A DNA stretch of 64,000 bases. It comes from Protopterus annectens (lineage: Eukaryota > Chordata > Ceratodontiformes > Protopteridae). A program made the position numbers and the translations under genes. Location: NCBI RefSeq assembly GCF_019279795.1, contig NC_056725.1, positions 1,746,343,220 to 1,746,407,219 of the forward strand. The letters are read 5' to 3'. Positions 10,112 to 20,640 of this stretch are shown here, piece by piece; within the stretch, counting starts at the first letter, position 1, and each line of letters opens with the position of its first letter. Under the pieces are notes generated by a model. That model was not told the DNA's origin, searched no databases, and worked only from the letters and a program-made list of their open reading frames with translations.

Positions 10112-10635
10112 ACATGGAGATATAGGTTGGTACAGTTCGTTTTCTGTTTATATCAAATGATGTATATACTTAGTTTACACCATGAATTTCATGAATATTG
10201 GTTTATAATAATCTGTATGCCTCTATCTTTCATATCTTTCTACAGTTTTTCTCATGTGTCATATAGGATCCGATGAAGGACAGCCATTGGCATATCGACA
10301 TACCTGCTTCGATTACAGCTGCAGGAACTATATTGGAACATTGGATTAAGCATGAATTTTCCAATTCAGCCACATCATTATTTGCTAACCACAATTTTTC
10401 TGTTGGAACCATCATTGCACTTTATTCATGCTGTGGATGTGATTCTTTGGTTATGACAGCATTTATGATATATGTCTTTAGCATAACTAGATTTTCAGTT
10501 ATGCTACACTGTTTATATTCATGTTTTATAATTCTACATGTGGGGGTTAGTTCAGAATATATGTTCTATCTTTTATTTTTCTATTCCATATATATGTTAT
10601 ATTTGTTATATATTGTTAAGTCATGACTGCATTTA

Positions 10636-10881
10636 CTTTCATGCATTACTGTAGGTTACATTTTGTGTACTTTCTCTTTAATTATTTATTGGTTGCATTC
10701 TCCATTAGTCTCTCAGGTGGGGTGTGTCTATAAATGGATTGTATTTTTGGTGAACTGTTTATACACTGAAGAAGGCATTGGTTGCCGAAACCGGTCTGTT
10801 TAATAAAAGGCTTATTATTCAGCTATTTTCATGTTTTTGATTTAATTATTCAATTTTTATTACTTCTGGATTGTATATTGC
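10636..10881 (+). repeat. PLE-A 3' inverted arm
   Basis: Counterpart of the inverted 5' arm at 3140-3393. It is followed by about 68 bp of 3' tail up to the right TSD. Confidence 0.85.
10766..10792 (+). ncRNA. Hammerhead-like ribozyme core, PLE-A 3' end
   Basis: CTGAAGA, then A, a GGC/GCC stem with loop ATTGGTT, then GAAACC. An AATAAA signal follows at about 10802. The layout is the same as in PLE-B, C and D. The base preceding stem I appears to be G, which is not favoured for cleavage. Confidence 0.5.
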
Positions 10882-10949
10882 TGGCCTAGTGTTGTTCACT
10901 TGATTGGTTTGGCCGCGCATCTACCTACCTGCATAGCATCATGTTGGGT

Positions 10950-10964
10950 TTTGCAGTTGCCCGC
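10950..10964. repeat. Target-site duplication of PLE-A, right
   Basis: Exact copy of the 15-mer at 3125-3139. The sequence to the right (10965-11117) is unassigned single-copy-like DNA leading into CR1-1. Confidence 0.85.
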
Positions 10965-11455
10965 CCATACTGTATATTTGTTCTGTGACACTCCTCCCAG
11001 TCTAGTGTCATTAGTTCACTCAATCTAATAGAGAACATTTGTGAAGGCCAACCCACTCAGATTCTTAAAGTTGAATTACCTTCTGTTCCAGCTTTCTACA
11101 TTTCCACTTTACTGGAAAAAAAAATTCTAAGCTTGCTTCCCCCCTTTCCTGTGGCAGGTCTTGTCCAGATACAGATTTGCTGTGTCCAGGACTGTTTGTG
11201 AGCTCCTAAGCCCCCCCCCCCCCACTTAACTGGGGTTAAACTATTCCTGGCGCCATAAAGTCTGTTCTTCAAAATTTCCCTTGCAACTAAGTCAGCTTTT
11301 TAGTTTTAGCACTCATCTGTTTCTTTGAGCTCAGCACTTGTTCAGAACTCATTGTAAGCACTAAATAAGTTACAAATTACTACAGCACTCAACTTTTCTC
11401 ACTTGTCTAGAGGAAAACAGTTTTTAGTACTTAACAAATAAGCACCTATTCAGGC

Positions 11456-12385
11456 ATGTCTAAAGGTCAGCTCCCAGTGTTTTCTCCTGTCTACCTGATG
11501 AATCTGGGCATCTTGGGACAATGCAGCAATTGCCTCATGTACACAGACAACCCTCTCCTCCTACTACCCAACACTACGACCTGTGAGAGATGCACTTATA
11601 TAGCCAAACTGGAAGCAAAGCTCTCTTCACCAAAGACTGGCCTAGACAGTCAAGAGAAGAAGGTAAACACTTGCACCGCACCACACTCATCACATAGTCC
11701 CTTAAAACCTACACCACCAAAACACACACACAGAAGCACAAAACACACACCTACATTCACGGAGGCTCTCAGTACAAATCTGCCCGAACAACAGAGACCT
11801 CCAAAGCAGAAATGCAAGCAACCTCCACCCCCCCAACATAGCCCACATATTCAGTGAGCCACTCAACAACAGCCATTAAGGCATAACATACCCAACACTC
11901 TAGTCATAGGTGACTCTATAATCAGGCACACTGATGTTCCACTCACCAGGCTAAACAAGGAAAAAGTTACTGTCAGCTGCCTGTCAGGTGCCAGGATCCG
12001 CCATATAATGCACACACTCAGGTCACTCCACAACAAGTACAAATATGACTCTGTCATTGTCCATGTTGGTGTGAATGACCTGAGATGTACCTCCCTGGAC
12101 TACATGAAAAGAGGCATGGAGGAGCTCTCCGATCTTGTAGCCCAGGCAGGTATGACCCTAGCCCTGAGTAGCATCCTGCCATCACCCAGAATGATACCAC
12201 AGTACAAGGACAAAATGATTGACTTTAATGAGTCTGCCTGGAATGACATGATCGACAGACCATGCTGCTTTGCCAGAGATGGCCTGCACCTGTCGCCCTT
12301 GGGATTCCGGATACTGGCAAAGGCTCTTGCTACCCCTATAGAGCCTTTTTTAGGCAAGGTTCAAATGACAAATTCACCACCGTAA
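11456..12385 (+). pseudogene. CR1-1 ORF1: zinc-binding motif plus SGNH esterase
   Basis: CR1 ORF1 proteins bind RNA and often carry an esterase domain. The first 133 codons contain CSNCLMYTD and CERC, making a CX2C-X16-CX2C motif, then a short helical stretch and a Pro/Thr-rich linker. After a frame change the esterase follows: LVIGDSIIRHTDVP (block I, GDS serine), VHVGVNDLR (block III, GxND) and DGLHLSPLGFRIL (block V, D-x-x-H). A deletion removes the residues between IDFN and the domain's end, where CR1-2 still reads WLNVWCRPKGIQYL. The start is ATG 11456, shared with the other copies. Confidence 0.8.
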
Positions 12386-12399
12386 CAGTTACAAGCAAG

Positions 12400-15209
12400 C
12401 AAAATCTGAGGGTAATGCTACTCAATGCTAGAAGTCTAAACCTCAAAATGCACTCACTCGAGGCACTCCTTAAAATGGAGAACATTGACATCTGTGCAGT
12501 GACAGAGACCTGGTTCAAAGCTCAAGAGAGCACCCCTACATTACCAGGCTATAATTCACACCACACCTTTTGGCCACCAAATTGAGACCGAAGCACTAAA
12601 GGTGGAGGAGTGTCCATATTCATTAAAGATATCCACACCTCCAAGCTAGTTGCTCAGCATAATGCATCCAAGATTATCCAAGTTCAACTAACTCTGGGCA
12701 AAACCACAATCCAGATTGTAGCTTGCTACAAACCCCACAACATGCCCCAGGATTCCCACTCTGCTTTTCTTGATACACTGGAAAATATTAAGGTACAACC
12801 CAAAACTCTAATTATGGGTGATTTCAACTACCTACCATTAACTGGGAAAACTACTCATGTACCAACTCTTTTGCTCAACGTTTTCTGGAAATCAATTCAA
12901 ATGCCTTGGATCAACTTATCCACACCCCCACCAGGGGCAGCAGTATCCTAGACCTGGTCATCACCAATGTGGGTGACCGATGTTCCACACCAGAGGTCAG
13001 CTCCTCGTTGGTCAGATCCGACCACAAGCTAATCACTCTAGACATCCACATCCCGCTCCAACCCCCCATTAGGAAAACAACCATAAAAACTTTCTCCAAA
13101 GCCAACTTCACGCTTCTTAAGACAGAAGTGGCAAACTTCACAACACCCATGCAGATGGACAATAGAGGCACAACTGCTGAATCCTACACATATGCACTTT
13201 ATAAGCACTTACACGAGTGCATGAATCATGCTATCCCTAACAGAACCAAGATGCTATCCTCCAAAAAAAGGAAGCCAATCTGGTGGTCTTCTGCCATAAA
13301 CAAACTCTACAACAGAAGAAAGAAACTGTTGCAAAAAAGAGTAAAATCCCATGATTGGAGGAACTCCCTGGTCAGCCTCAATAAGAAGCTGAGATCCCTC
13401 ATAAAATCCTCCAACGCTAGTTATGAAAACAAAATTGCCACTGATTCTAAAGACAACAACAAAGCATTCTATAGCTATGTCAAGAATCTCAATGGCAACA
13501 CTCAGATCTGCTCTGAGTTACAGCACAATGACACTAAATATACAGAACCAACTGATATTGCCAACATCCTGGCAGATAGGTTCAGTGCTAACTTTACCCC
13601 CCTCTCACCCTATAAAGGGCCCATCTTTATACCAGAAGAATGCAAAGTTCCTGTAATCACAGCTGCACAAGTAAAAACCTCACTCTCCAAAGCCAAGAAC
13701 TCAGCATCCATGGGACCTGACAACATCCCAGGCTGTCTTCTACATGAACTACAGAATGAACTGGCACCCCACATAAGTACCATGTTCAATCATAGCCTCA
13801 CCTCAGGCTTTGTGCCCATTGAATGGCACACCATGACAGTTATCCCACTCCACAAAGGGGGAGCCACAACAGACCCCAGGAACTACCACCCCATTAGCCT
13901 GATGAGCCTTGTCTGCAAGGCCATGGAATGTATCATCATAGAACTCATAAACAAAGACATTGGAGATCTCCAAACTCTGGACCCCACACAGTTTGGGTTT
14001 GTAAAAGGCAGACCATGTCTCCTAAACCTGATAGACCTCTTTGAAGTAGTCACCAAAGCCATAGATGAGGGTAAGGTGGTTCACACAGCCAATCTAGATC
14101 TTGCCAAGGCATTCAACACCATCCCCCACTCTGGAATTATAGATAAACTCACTAAACTAGGTATAAATCCCTATGTCACAAGATGGGTTGCCACCTGGCT
14201 TACTGACAGAACCCACACTGTGAAAGTAGCAGACTCCAAATCAGACTTCAGACTAGTGACAAGTGGAGTACAACAGGATTCAGTCCTGGGTCCTCTCCTG
14301 TTTGGTATCTACTTCTCTGAAGTACAGGCTAACACAGAAGGTCTTTGGCTAACTAAATTCCAGATGACTGCAAACCTGGACCCATAATCGAAACTCCTAA
14401 TGATGTGGACATCCTACAAAAGGGCCTCACTGAGACAGATGCCTGGTGTCAAAGACATGGTCTCAAGCTCAATGCCAAAAAGTGCATTGTCATCCCCTTT
14501 GTTAAAAACTCTGTACCCATGAACTACCACATAGGCAGTAGTCTACTTAACACCGAAAGTGTGATAAGAGACCTTGGGACACAGGTGGGACAGTAGTTTC
14601 TCCTTTGATAATCACATTGCCACAGTGGTCAGGAAATCCTTCTACGTGGCACACCTCATCACAAAAGGTTTCTCATCCAGAAAAAAAGAGGTCATTGTTC
14701 CCCTCTACTCACCACTCATTAGACCCATTATAGAGTACAACTCCCCTTTTGGTATGTACCTCACAAGACATCTTCAACAACTGGAAAGGCCACAAAAATA
14801 CCTCACAAAGAGGATTACTGGCCTCACACAGATGCCTTACACAGACAGTTTAAAAAAACTCCAGCTTTACTCCGTCACATATCGCCTACTCAGAGGCGAT
14901 CTCTGCCTAACATACAAAGCTGTGTTAAACCCAGAGCTGTTGAACATGCTCCACTTAAAGAAATCCCAATCCCTCCAAGCTACACGCTCTAGGGACCTAA
15001 ACCTTGTCACCACAATAAACAAAACATGCTGGAGGGATAGATTCCTGTCCCGGAGACTTCCCATACTCTGGAACAGACTACCTATCTATGTCAAACAGAG
15101 CTCTTCATTAGCACTCTTCAAGAAAAATCTTGATGATTGGATGGGTAATAGGAAATTCACCCCAGGGATAATTTCTGTGGTTCTGCTTGACAGGGGCACA
15201 GGAAAATAA
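12400..15209 (+). pseudogene. CR1-1 ORF2: AP endonuclease and reverse transcriptase
   Basis: The protein nicks target DNA and reverse-transcribes element RNA. The endonuclease portion (about 12410-13060) shows MLLNARSLNLK, DICAVTETWF, GGVSIFIKD, MGDFNY and SDHKLI. The RT portion (about 13660-14390) shows MGPDNIPG, PLHKGG, GFVKGR, motif A NLDLAKAFNTIPH and motif B SGVQQDSVLGPLLF. Motif C has lost its frame: FADDCK in CR1-2 reads FQMTAN here. The C-terminus (14405-15209) runs to LLDRGTGK. Several breaks lie in the endonuclease half, around motif C and near 14590. Confidence 0.85.
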
Positions 15210-15297
15210 TTTTCTTGGGTGGCGAAAGCCAGGGTACCTTTTTGGCTAGGCTTGTATAGGCCCTAGGGCCAATAGCCTAATACCTACCTATGAACCT

Positions 15298-15607
15298 ATA
15301 ACCATAGATGTCCTTCTCTTCTATATGCTGCAATATTCATAGCCTCTGCTGCTGGCTGACTCATATTTCCAGCCAGTACATAAAAGTCTAATGCTACTGT
15401 AGGGTATGTACAGATTAGCATGTAGTTTGGGTCCTATGTCGGTCATAAAATGATGTTGGGTATAAACTGGACATCAGCATTTTCCAAGCTTCAGAACTGA
15501 ATGGAGTAAGAAGAGGACCATCATGAACAAAGGTGAGAAAACATGCCATCAGCAAACAGGGAAGAATGCTGCAACATATAGAAGAGAAGGACATCTATGT
15601 TTATGGT
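15298..15607. mobile_element. Small DIRS-type remnant with inverted ends
   Basis: A 310-bp segment whose ends are inverted: 15304-15338 (atagatgtccttctcttcta...) and 15564-15598 match as reverse complements with about three differences. The interior resembles the terminal region of the DIRS element near 31560-31730, including a shared tttgggtcctat string. It is noncoding and looks like an internally deleted relic of a DIRS family. CR1-1's tail abuts it. Confidence 0.55.
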
Positions 15608-15628
15608 AAGATTTTACACAACTATTCT

Positions 15629-15646
15629 ATGTCCTTCTAGTCATAT
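15629..15646. repeat. DIRS inverted terminal repeat, left part split by CR1-2
   Basis: Reads atgtccttctagtcatat. Together with 19912-19932 (tatgttgcagtattcataac...) it matches the reverse complement of 31683-31728. CR1-2 therefore inserted inside this terminal repeat. Confidence 0.6.
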
Positions 15647-15973
15647 TAAAAAAAAAAGTTTCTAAGCTTGTTTCCTGCCTTTCCTGTAAGTCATCTAGTC
15701 CAGATATAGATTTGCTGTATCCAGGACTGTTTGTAAGCTTCTGAGCCCCCAAGCCTTTCTGTGTTGGAGGGAAACCTTCTAGCTTAATTTTGCTTCTTAG
15801 AAATAGCCAGTTTTCTAGTTTCAGCATTCATATCTGTTTCTTTGAGCTCAGCACTTGTTCAGAACTCATTGTAAGTACTAAATAAGCTACAAATTACTAC
15901 AGCAGTCAACTTTCCTCACTTGTCTGGAGGGAAAACAGTTTTTAGTACTTAATAAATAAGCACCTATCCAGGC

Positions 15974-16960
15974 ATGTCTAAGGGTCAGCTCCCGGTGTTT
16001 TCTCCTGTCTACTTGATGAATCTGGGCAGGTTGGGGCAATGCAGCAATTGCCTCATGTACACAGACAAGCCTCTCCTCCTACCACCCAACACTACAACCT
16101 GTAAGAGATGCACTTATATAGCCAAACTAGAAGCAAAGCTCTCTTCACCCAAGACTGGACTAGACAGTCAAGAGGAGAAGGTAAACACTTGCACCTCACC
16201 TCACTCATCACTTAGTCCATCAAAACCTACACCAACAAAACAGACATAGAAACACAAAACACACACCTACATTTGTGAAGGCTCTCAATAAAAATCTACC
16301 CAAGCAACAGGGACCTCCAAAGCAGAAATGCAAGCAACTTCCACCCCACAACACAACATAAAAATGACACACAACCCATAAACTCAGTGTGCCACTCAAC
16401 CACAGCCCATATGGCATAACAGCATACTCAACACTCTTGTCATAGGTGACTCTATGGCAGGCACACTGATGTTCCACTCACCAGGCTAAACAAGGAAAAA
16501 GTCACTGTCAGCTCCCTGTCAGGTGCCAGGATCCACCATATAATGCATGCACTCAGGTCACTCCACAACAAGTACAAATATGACTCTGTCATTGTCCGTG
16601 TTGGTGTGAAAGACCTGAGACGTACCTCCCTGGACTACATGAAAAGAGACATGGAGGAGCTGTCTGATCTTGTAGCCAAGGCAGGTATGACCCTAGCCCT
16701 GAGTAGCATCCTGCCATCACCCAGAATGATACCACAGTAGAAGGACAAAATGATTAACTTCAACAGTTGGCTAAATGTCTGGTGTCGTCCTAAGGGGATC
16801 CAGTATCTGTCTGCCTGGGATGACATGATCAACAAACCACGATACTTTGCCAGAGATGACCTGCACCTATCACCCTTGGGATTCCGGATACTGGCTAAAG
16901 CTCTTGCCACCCCTGTAGTGCCTTTTTTTAGACAAGGTTCAAATGACACATTCACCACTA
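15974..16960 (+). pseudogene. CR1-2 ORF1: zinc-binding motif plus SGNH esterase
   Basis: Begins MSKGQLPVFSPVYLMN, as in the other copies. CSNCLMYTD and CKRC supply the zinc-binding pairs. The esterase blocks follow in other frames: VRVGVKDLRR (the usual GVND is GVKD here, so the block III asparagine is lost) and RDDLHLSPLGFRIL, where the block V D-x-x-H is still present as DDLH. The GDS serine region near 16440 is damaged. This copy alone keeps WLNVWCRPKGIQYLSAWDDM between blocks III and V. A decayed homologue of CR1-1 ORF1. Confidence 0.75.
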
Positions 16961-16977
16961 TAACAAGTACAAGCAAG

Positions 16978-19826
16978 CAAAATTTGAGGGTAATGCTACT
17001 TAATGCTAGAAGTCTAAACCTCAAAATGCACTCATTCGAGGCACTCCTTAAAATGGAGAACATCGACTTCTGTGCGGTGACAGAGACCTGGTTCAAGGCT
17101 CCAGCGAGCACCCCTGCATTACCAGGCTATAATTCATACCACATCTTTCGGCCACCTAACCCAGACCGAAACACTAAAGGTGGAGGCGTGTCCATATTCA
17201 TTAAGGATATCCACACCTCCAGGCTAGTTGCTCAACATAATGCATCCGAGATTGTCCAAGTGCAACTAAATCTGGGCAAGACCGCAATCCAAATTGTAGC
17301 TTGCTACAGATCCCCCACCATGCCCCAGGATTCCCACTCCTCATTTCTTGATACACTGGAAAATATTAGGGTATAACCTAACACCCTAATAATGGGTGAT
17401 TTCAGCTACCCCACCATTAACTGGGAAAACTACTCATGTACCAACTCTTGTGCTCAACATTTTCTGGAATTCATAAATTCCAACGTCTTGGATCAACTTA
17501 TCCACACCCCCACCAGGGGCAGCAATATCCCAGACCTGGTCATTACCAACATGGGCAACCGGTGTTCTACACCAGAGGTCAGTTCCTCGTTGGTCAGATC
17601 TGACCACAAGCTAATCATCCTAGACATCCACATCCCACCCCCACCCCCCATTAGGGAAACCAACGTAAAAAATGTATCCAAAGCCAACTTCATGCTTCTT
17701 AAGACAGAAGTGGCAAACTTCACAACACCCATGCTGACAGACAATAGAGGTACGACTGCTGAATCCTATACAAATGCACTTTATAAGCACTTACACAAGT
17801 GCATGGATCATGCAATCCCTAACAGAACCAAGATTCTATCCTCCAAAAAAAAAAGGAAGCCAATCTGGTGGTCCCCTGCCATAAACAAACTCTACAACAG
17901 AAGAAAGAGACTGTTGTAAAAAAAGAGTAAAATCCCATGATTGGAGGAACTCCGTGGTCAGCCTCCGTAAGAAGCTGAGATCCCTCATAAAATCCTCCAA
18001 AGCTAGTTACAAAAACAAAATTGCCACTGATTCTAAAGACAACCACAAAGCATTCTATAGCTATGTCAAGAATCTCAATGGCAACACTCAGATCTGTTCT
18101 GAGTTACAGAACAATGGCACTAAATATACAGAACCAGCTGATATTGCCAACATCCTGGCAGATAGGTTCAGTGCTAACTTTACCCCTCTCTCACCCCGTA
18201 AAGGGCCCATCTCTATACCAGAAGAATGCAAAGTTCCTGTAATTATGGCTGCACAGGTAAGAAACACACTCTCCAAAGCCAAGAACACAGCATCCATTGG
18301 ACCTGACAACATCCCAGGCTGCGTTCTACATGAACTACAGAATGAACTGGCACCCCACCTAAGTACCATGTTTAATCATAGCCTCACCTCACGCTTTGTG
18401 CCCACTGAATGGTACACAGCAATGGTTATCCCAGTCCACAAAGGGCGAGCCACCACAGATCCCGGGAACTACCTCCCATTAGCCTGACGAGCCTGGTCTG
18501 CAAGGCTATGAAATGTATCATCATGTCTGCAAGGCTATGAAATGTATCATCATGGAACTTACAAACAATGACATTGGTAATCTCCAAACTCTTGACCCTA
18601 CCCAGTTCGGGTTTGTAAAAGGCAGATCATGTCTCCTAAACCTGATCGACTTCTTTGAAGTGGTCACCAAAGCCGTAGATGAGGGTAAGGTTGTCCACAC
18701 AGCCTAACTAGATCTTGCCAAAGCTTTCAACACCATCCCCCACTCTGGAATTATAGACAAACTCACTCACTAAACTTGGTATAAATCCCTATGTCACAAG
18801 ATGCGTTGCCAACTGGCTCACTGACAAAACCCACACTGTGAAAGTAGCAGACTCTAAATCCAACTTTAGGCCAGTGACAAGTGGAGTACCACAGGGTTCA
18901 GTCCTAGGTCCTCTCCTGTTTGGTATCTACTTCTCTGAAGTACAGGCTAACACAGAAGGTCTTTGGCTGACAAAGTTCGCAGATGACTGCAAACTAGGAG
19001 CCATAATCAAAACACCTAATGATGTGGACATCCTACAAAAGGGCCTCACTGAGACAGATGCCTGGTGTCAAAGCCATGGCCTCAAGCTCAATGCCAAAAA
19101 GTGCATTGTCTTCCCTTTTGGTCAAAACTCTGTACCCATGAACTACCACATAGGTGGTAGTCTACTTAACACTGAAAGTGTGATGAGACCTTGGGACACA
19201 GGTGGACAGTAGTCTCTCCTTTGATAATCACATCGCCACAGTAGTCAGGAAATCCTTCTACATGGCACACCTCATCACAAAAGGTTTCTCATCCAGGAAA
19301 AAAGAGGTAATTGTTCCCCTCTACTCATCACTTATTAGACCCATTATAGAGTACAATGCTCCTTTTGGTATGTACCTCACAAGACATCTACAACAACTGG
19401 AAAGGCCACAGAAATACCTCACAAAGAGGATTACCGGCCTCAAACAGATGCCCTACACAGACCATCTCAAAAAACTCCAGCTTTACACTGTCACATATCG
19501 CCTACTCAGAGGCGATCTCTGCCTAACATACAAAGCTATGTCAAACCCAGAGCTGTTGGACATGTTCCACTTAAATAAATCCAAATCCCTCTGAACTACA
19601 CACTCTAAGGACCTAAACCTTGTCACCACAATAAACAGAATATGCTGGAGGGATAGATTCCTGTCCCAGAGACTTCCCATACTCTGGAACAAACTATCTA
19701 TCTATATCAAACAAAGTTCCTCATTAGCACTATTCAAGAAAAATCTTGATGATTGGATGGGAGATAGGAAATTCACCCTTGGAATCACTTCTGTGGCTCT
19801 GCTTGACAGGGGCACAGGAAAATAAT
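16978..19826 (+). pseudogene. CR1-2 ORF2: AP endonuclease and reverse transcriptase
   Basis: The endonuclease reads MLLNARSLNLKMHSFEALL, TETWFKAP, GGGVSIFIKD, MGDFSYPTINWENYS (the usual GDFN is GDFS here) and RSDHKLIILDIH, mostly in one frame to 17919. The RT follows with GPDNIPGCVLHELQ, GFVKGRSCLLNL, motif A DLAKAFNTIPH, motif B SGVPQGSVLGPLLFGIYF and motif C FADDCKLG (about 18980-19003), so the catalytic aspartates are intact. The C-terminus has RKSFYMAHLITKGFSSRKKE and RLLRGDLCLTYKA. The frame changes several times, including at the 29-bp duplication. Confidence 0.85.
18496..18553. repeat. 29-bp perfect tandem duplication inside CR1-2 ORF2
   Basis: The unit starting gtctgcaaggctatgaaatg occurs twice head to tail (18496-18524 and 18525-18553) without a mismatch. 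Other copies have it once. 29 is not a multiple of three, so it shifts the RT frame. Confidence 0.9.
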
Positions 19827-19911
19827 TTTCTTGGGTGGCAAAAGCCAGGGTACCATTCAGCTAGGCTTATATAGGCCCTAGGGCCAATAGCCTAGTACCT
19901 ACCTATGAACC

Positions 19912-20640
19912 TATATGTTGCAGTATTCATAACATGAGGGAGAATACCAAAGCTCACACAGAAGAAGAGCTGGGCAGAGCGGCAGTAGCACTTTCTACAA
20001 ACCCTTGCAGGTCTAGACCTGTAAATGAAATCCAACTTAAGTGTTTTGTGAAAGTGTTTACAGAGGACCAGGTAACTGCTACTAATAGAGAGCAGATGTC
20101 TAGACTCATGAAAAAGGCACCAGAAGAGGACACAGCTCTGATGGAATGTGCCCTAACTGGGGAAGTAAGACTTTTCCCATGGGACCACAGCAAAAGGAGA
20201 TGATTTTGGAAATCCAAGTGAAAATAGTCTACTTGGAAATAGGCCTGCCCAGGGCCCTTGGATGATAGGAGATAAAAAGATGATCAGATTTCCTAATGGG
20301 TTTGGTTTTGTCCAAATAAAATCTGAGTTGTCTGTGCACATCAAAGGTGTGTAAAATCCTCTCACTAGAAGACTTTGGAGAAGGGAAAAAGGTGGGAAGA
20401 TTAATGGACTGATTAAGTGATAACTCACTCATCACCTTGGGCATAAAAAGGGGTTAGTGCATAAGGAAACCCTATCCTTGTGGAAAACAGTAAAGGGGGG
20501 AGAAGCCATAAGTGGCTGAAGTTCAGAAACCCTTCTAGCTGAGGTAATGGCCACAAGAAGAACTAATCTGATGTCAGTCTTCATCTATTCTTGACTCTTG
20601 GGTTACAGTTCTGATCCTCGGAATAGGCCCGGTCATTATA
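19912..20640 (-). mobile_element. DIRS-type element, 3' end with tyrosine recombinase fragment
   Basis: On the minus strand, recognisable tyrosine-recombinase blocks occur in order: AITSARRVSELQ, FDVHRQLRFYLDKTKPIRKS and VRAHSIRAVSSSGAF followed by VTWSSVNTFTKHL. Known DIRS recombinases have the HxxR and the WSS-TFTK block in this order. The fragment runs into an inverted terminal repeat (19912-19932) that CR1-2 has split. It is an old, broken copy of a YR-retrotransposon, and its other half may be 30746-31738. Confidence 0.75.

Larger units (their letters stand above)
3140..10949 (+). mobile_element. Penelope-like element PLE-A, near full length
   Basis: A 7.8-kb insertion bounded by a 15-bp TSD. 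From the 5' side it contains an inverted copy of its own 3' end (3140-3393), a deleted direct copy (3394-3702), a long noncoding leader with an internal tandem duplication (3703-5940), an RT frame (about 6054-8617) and a GIY-YIG nuclease frame (9671-10111). The noncoding 3' end (10112-10949) contains a hammerhead-like core. The inverted-plus-tandem 5' side is the pseudo-LTR arrangement known for PLEs. A second element is nested at 8618-9669. The coding region carries several breaks, so this copy is probably inactive. Confidence 0.85.
11118..15297 (+). mobile_element. CR1-type LINE, copy 1 (CR1-1), near full length
   Basis: 5' UTR 11118-11455, ORF1 11456 to about 12385, ORF2 about 12400-15209, 3' UTR 15210-15297. 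The 3' end has the terminal block ttggctaggcttgtatag, then ccctagggccaatagccta, and ends in copies of the 8-mer cctatgaa. CR1 elements are known for short 3' tails of repeated octamers and the lack of poly-A. A homopolymer C-tract lies at 11211-11223. Both ORFs carry breaks. It aligns along its whole length with CR1-2 and, more distantly, with CR1-3 to CR1-5. Confidence 0.85.
15647..19911 (+). mobile_element. CR1-type LINE, copy 2 (CR1-2), near full length
   Basis: Same layout as CR1-1: 5' UTR 15647-15973, ORF1 15974 to about 16960, ORF2 about 16978-19826, then a 3' UTR with the same terminal block and cctatgaa tail. It is colinear and highly similar to CR1-1, but the two sit in different DIRS-derived flanks, so independent insertion is more likely than one tandem duplication. 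It carries breaks in both ORFs and a 29-bp tandem duplication at 18496-18553. Confidence 0.85.

Noticed and set aside
10273-10626. A 117-codon ORF after the PLE-A nuclease
   Set aside because: No known domain. It lies in the PLE 3' noncoding region and has the composition of AT-rich chance translation.
11118-19911. CR1-1 and CR1-2 as one segmental tandem duplication
   Set aside because: They have different left and right flanks (unique DNA versus a split DIRS terminal repeat) and differ throughout. Two insertions fit better.
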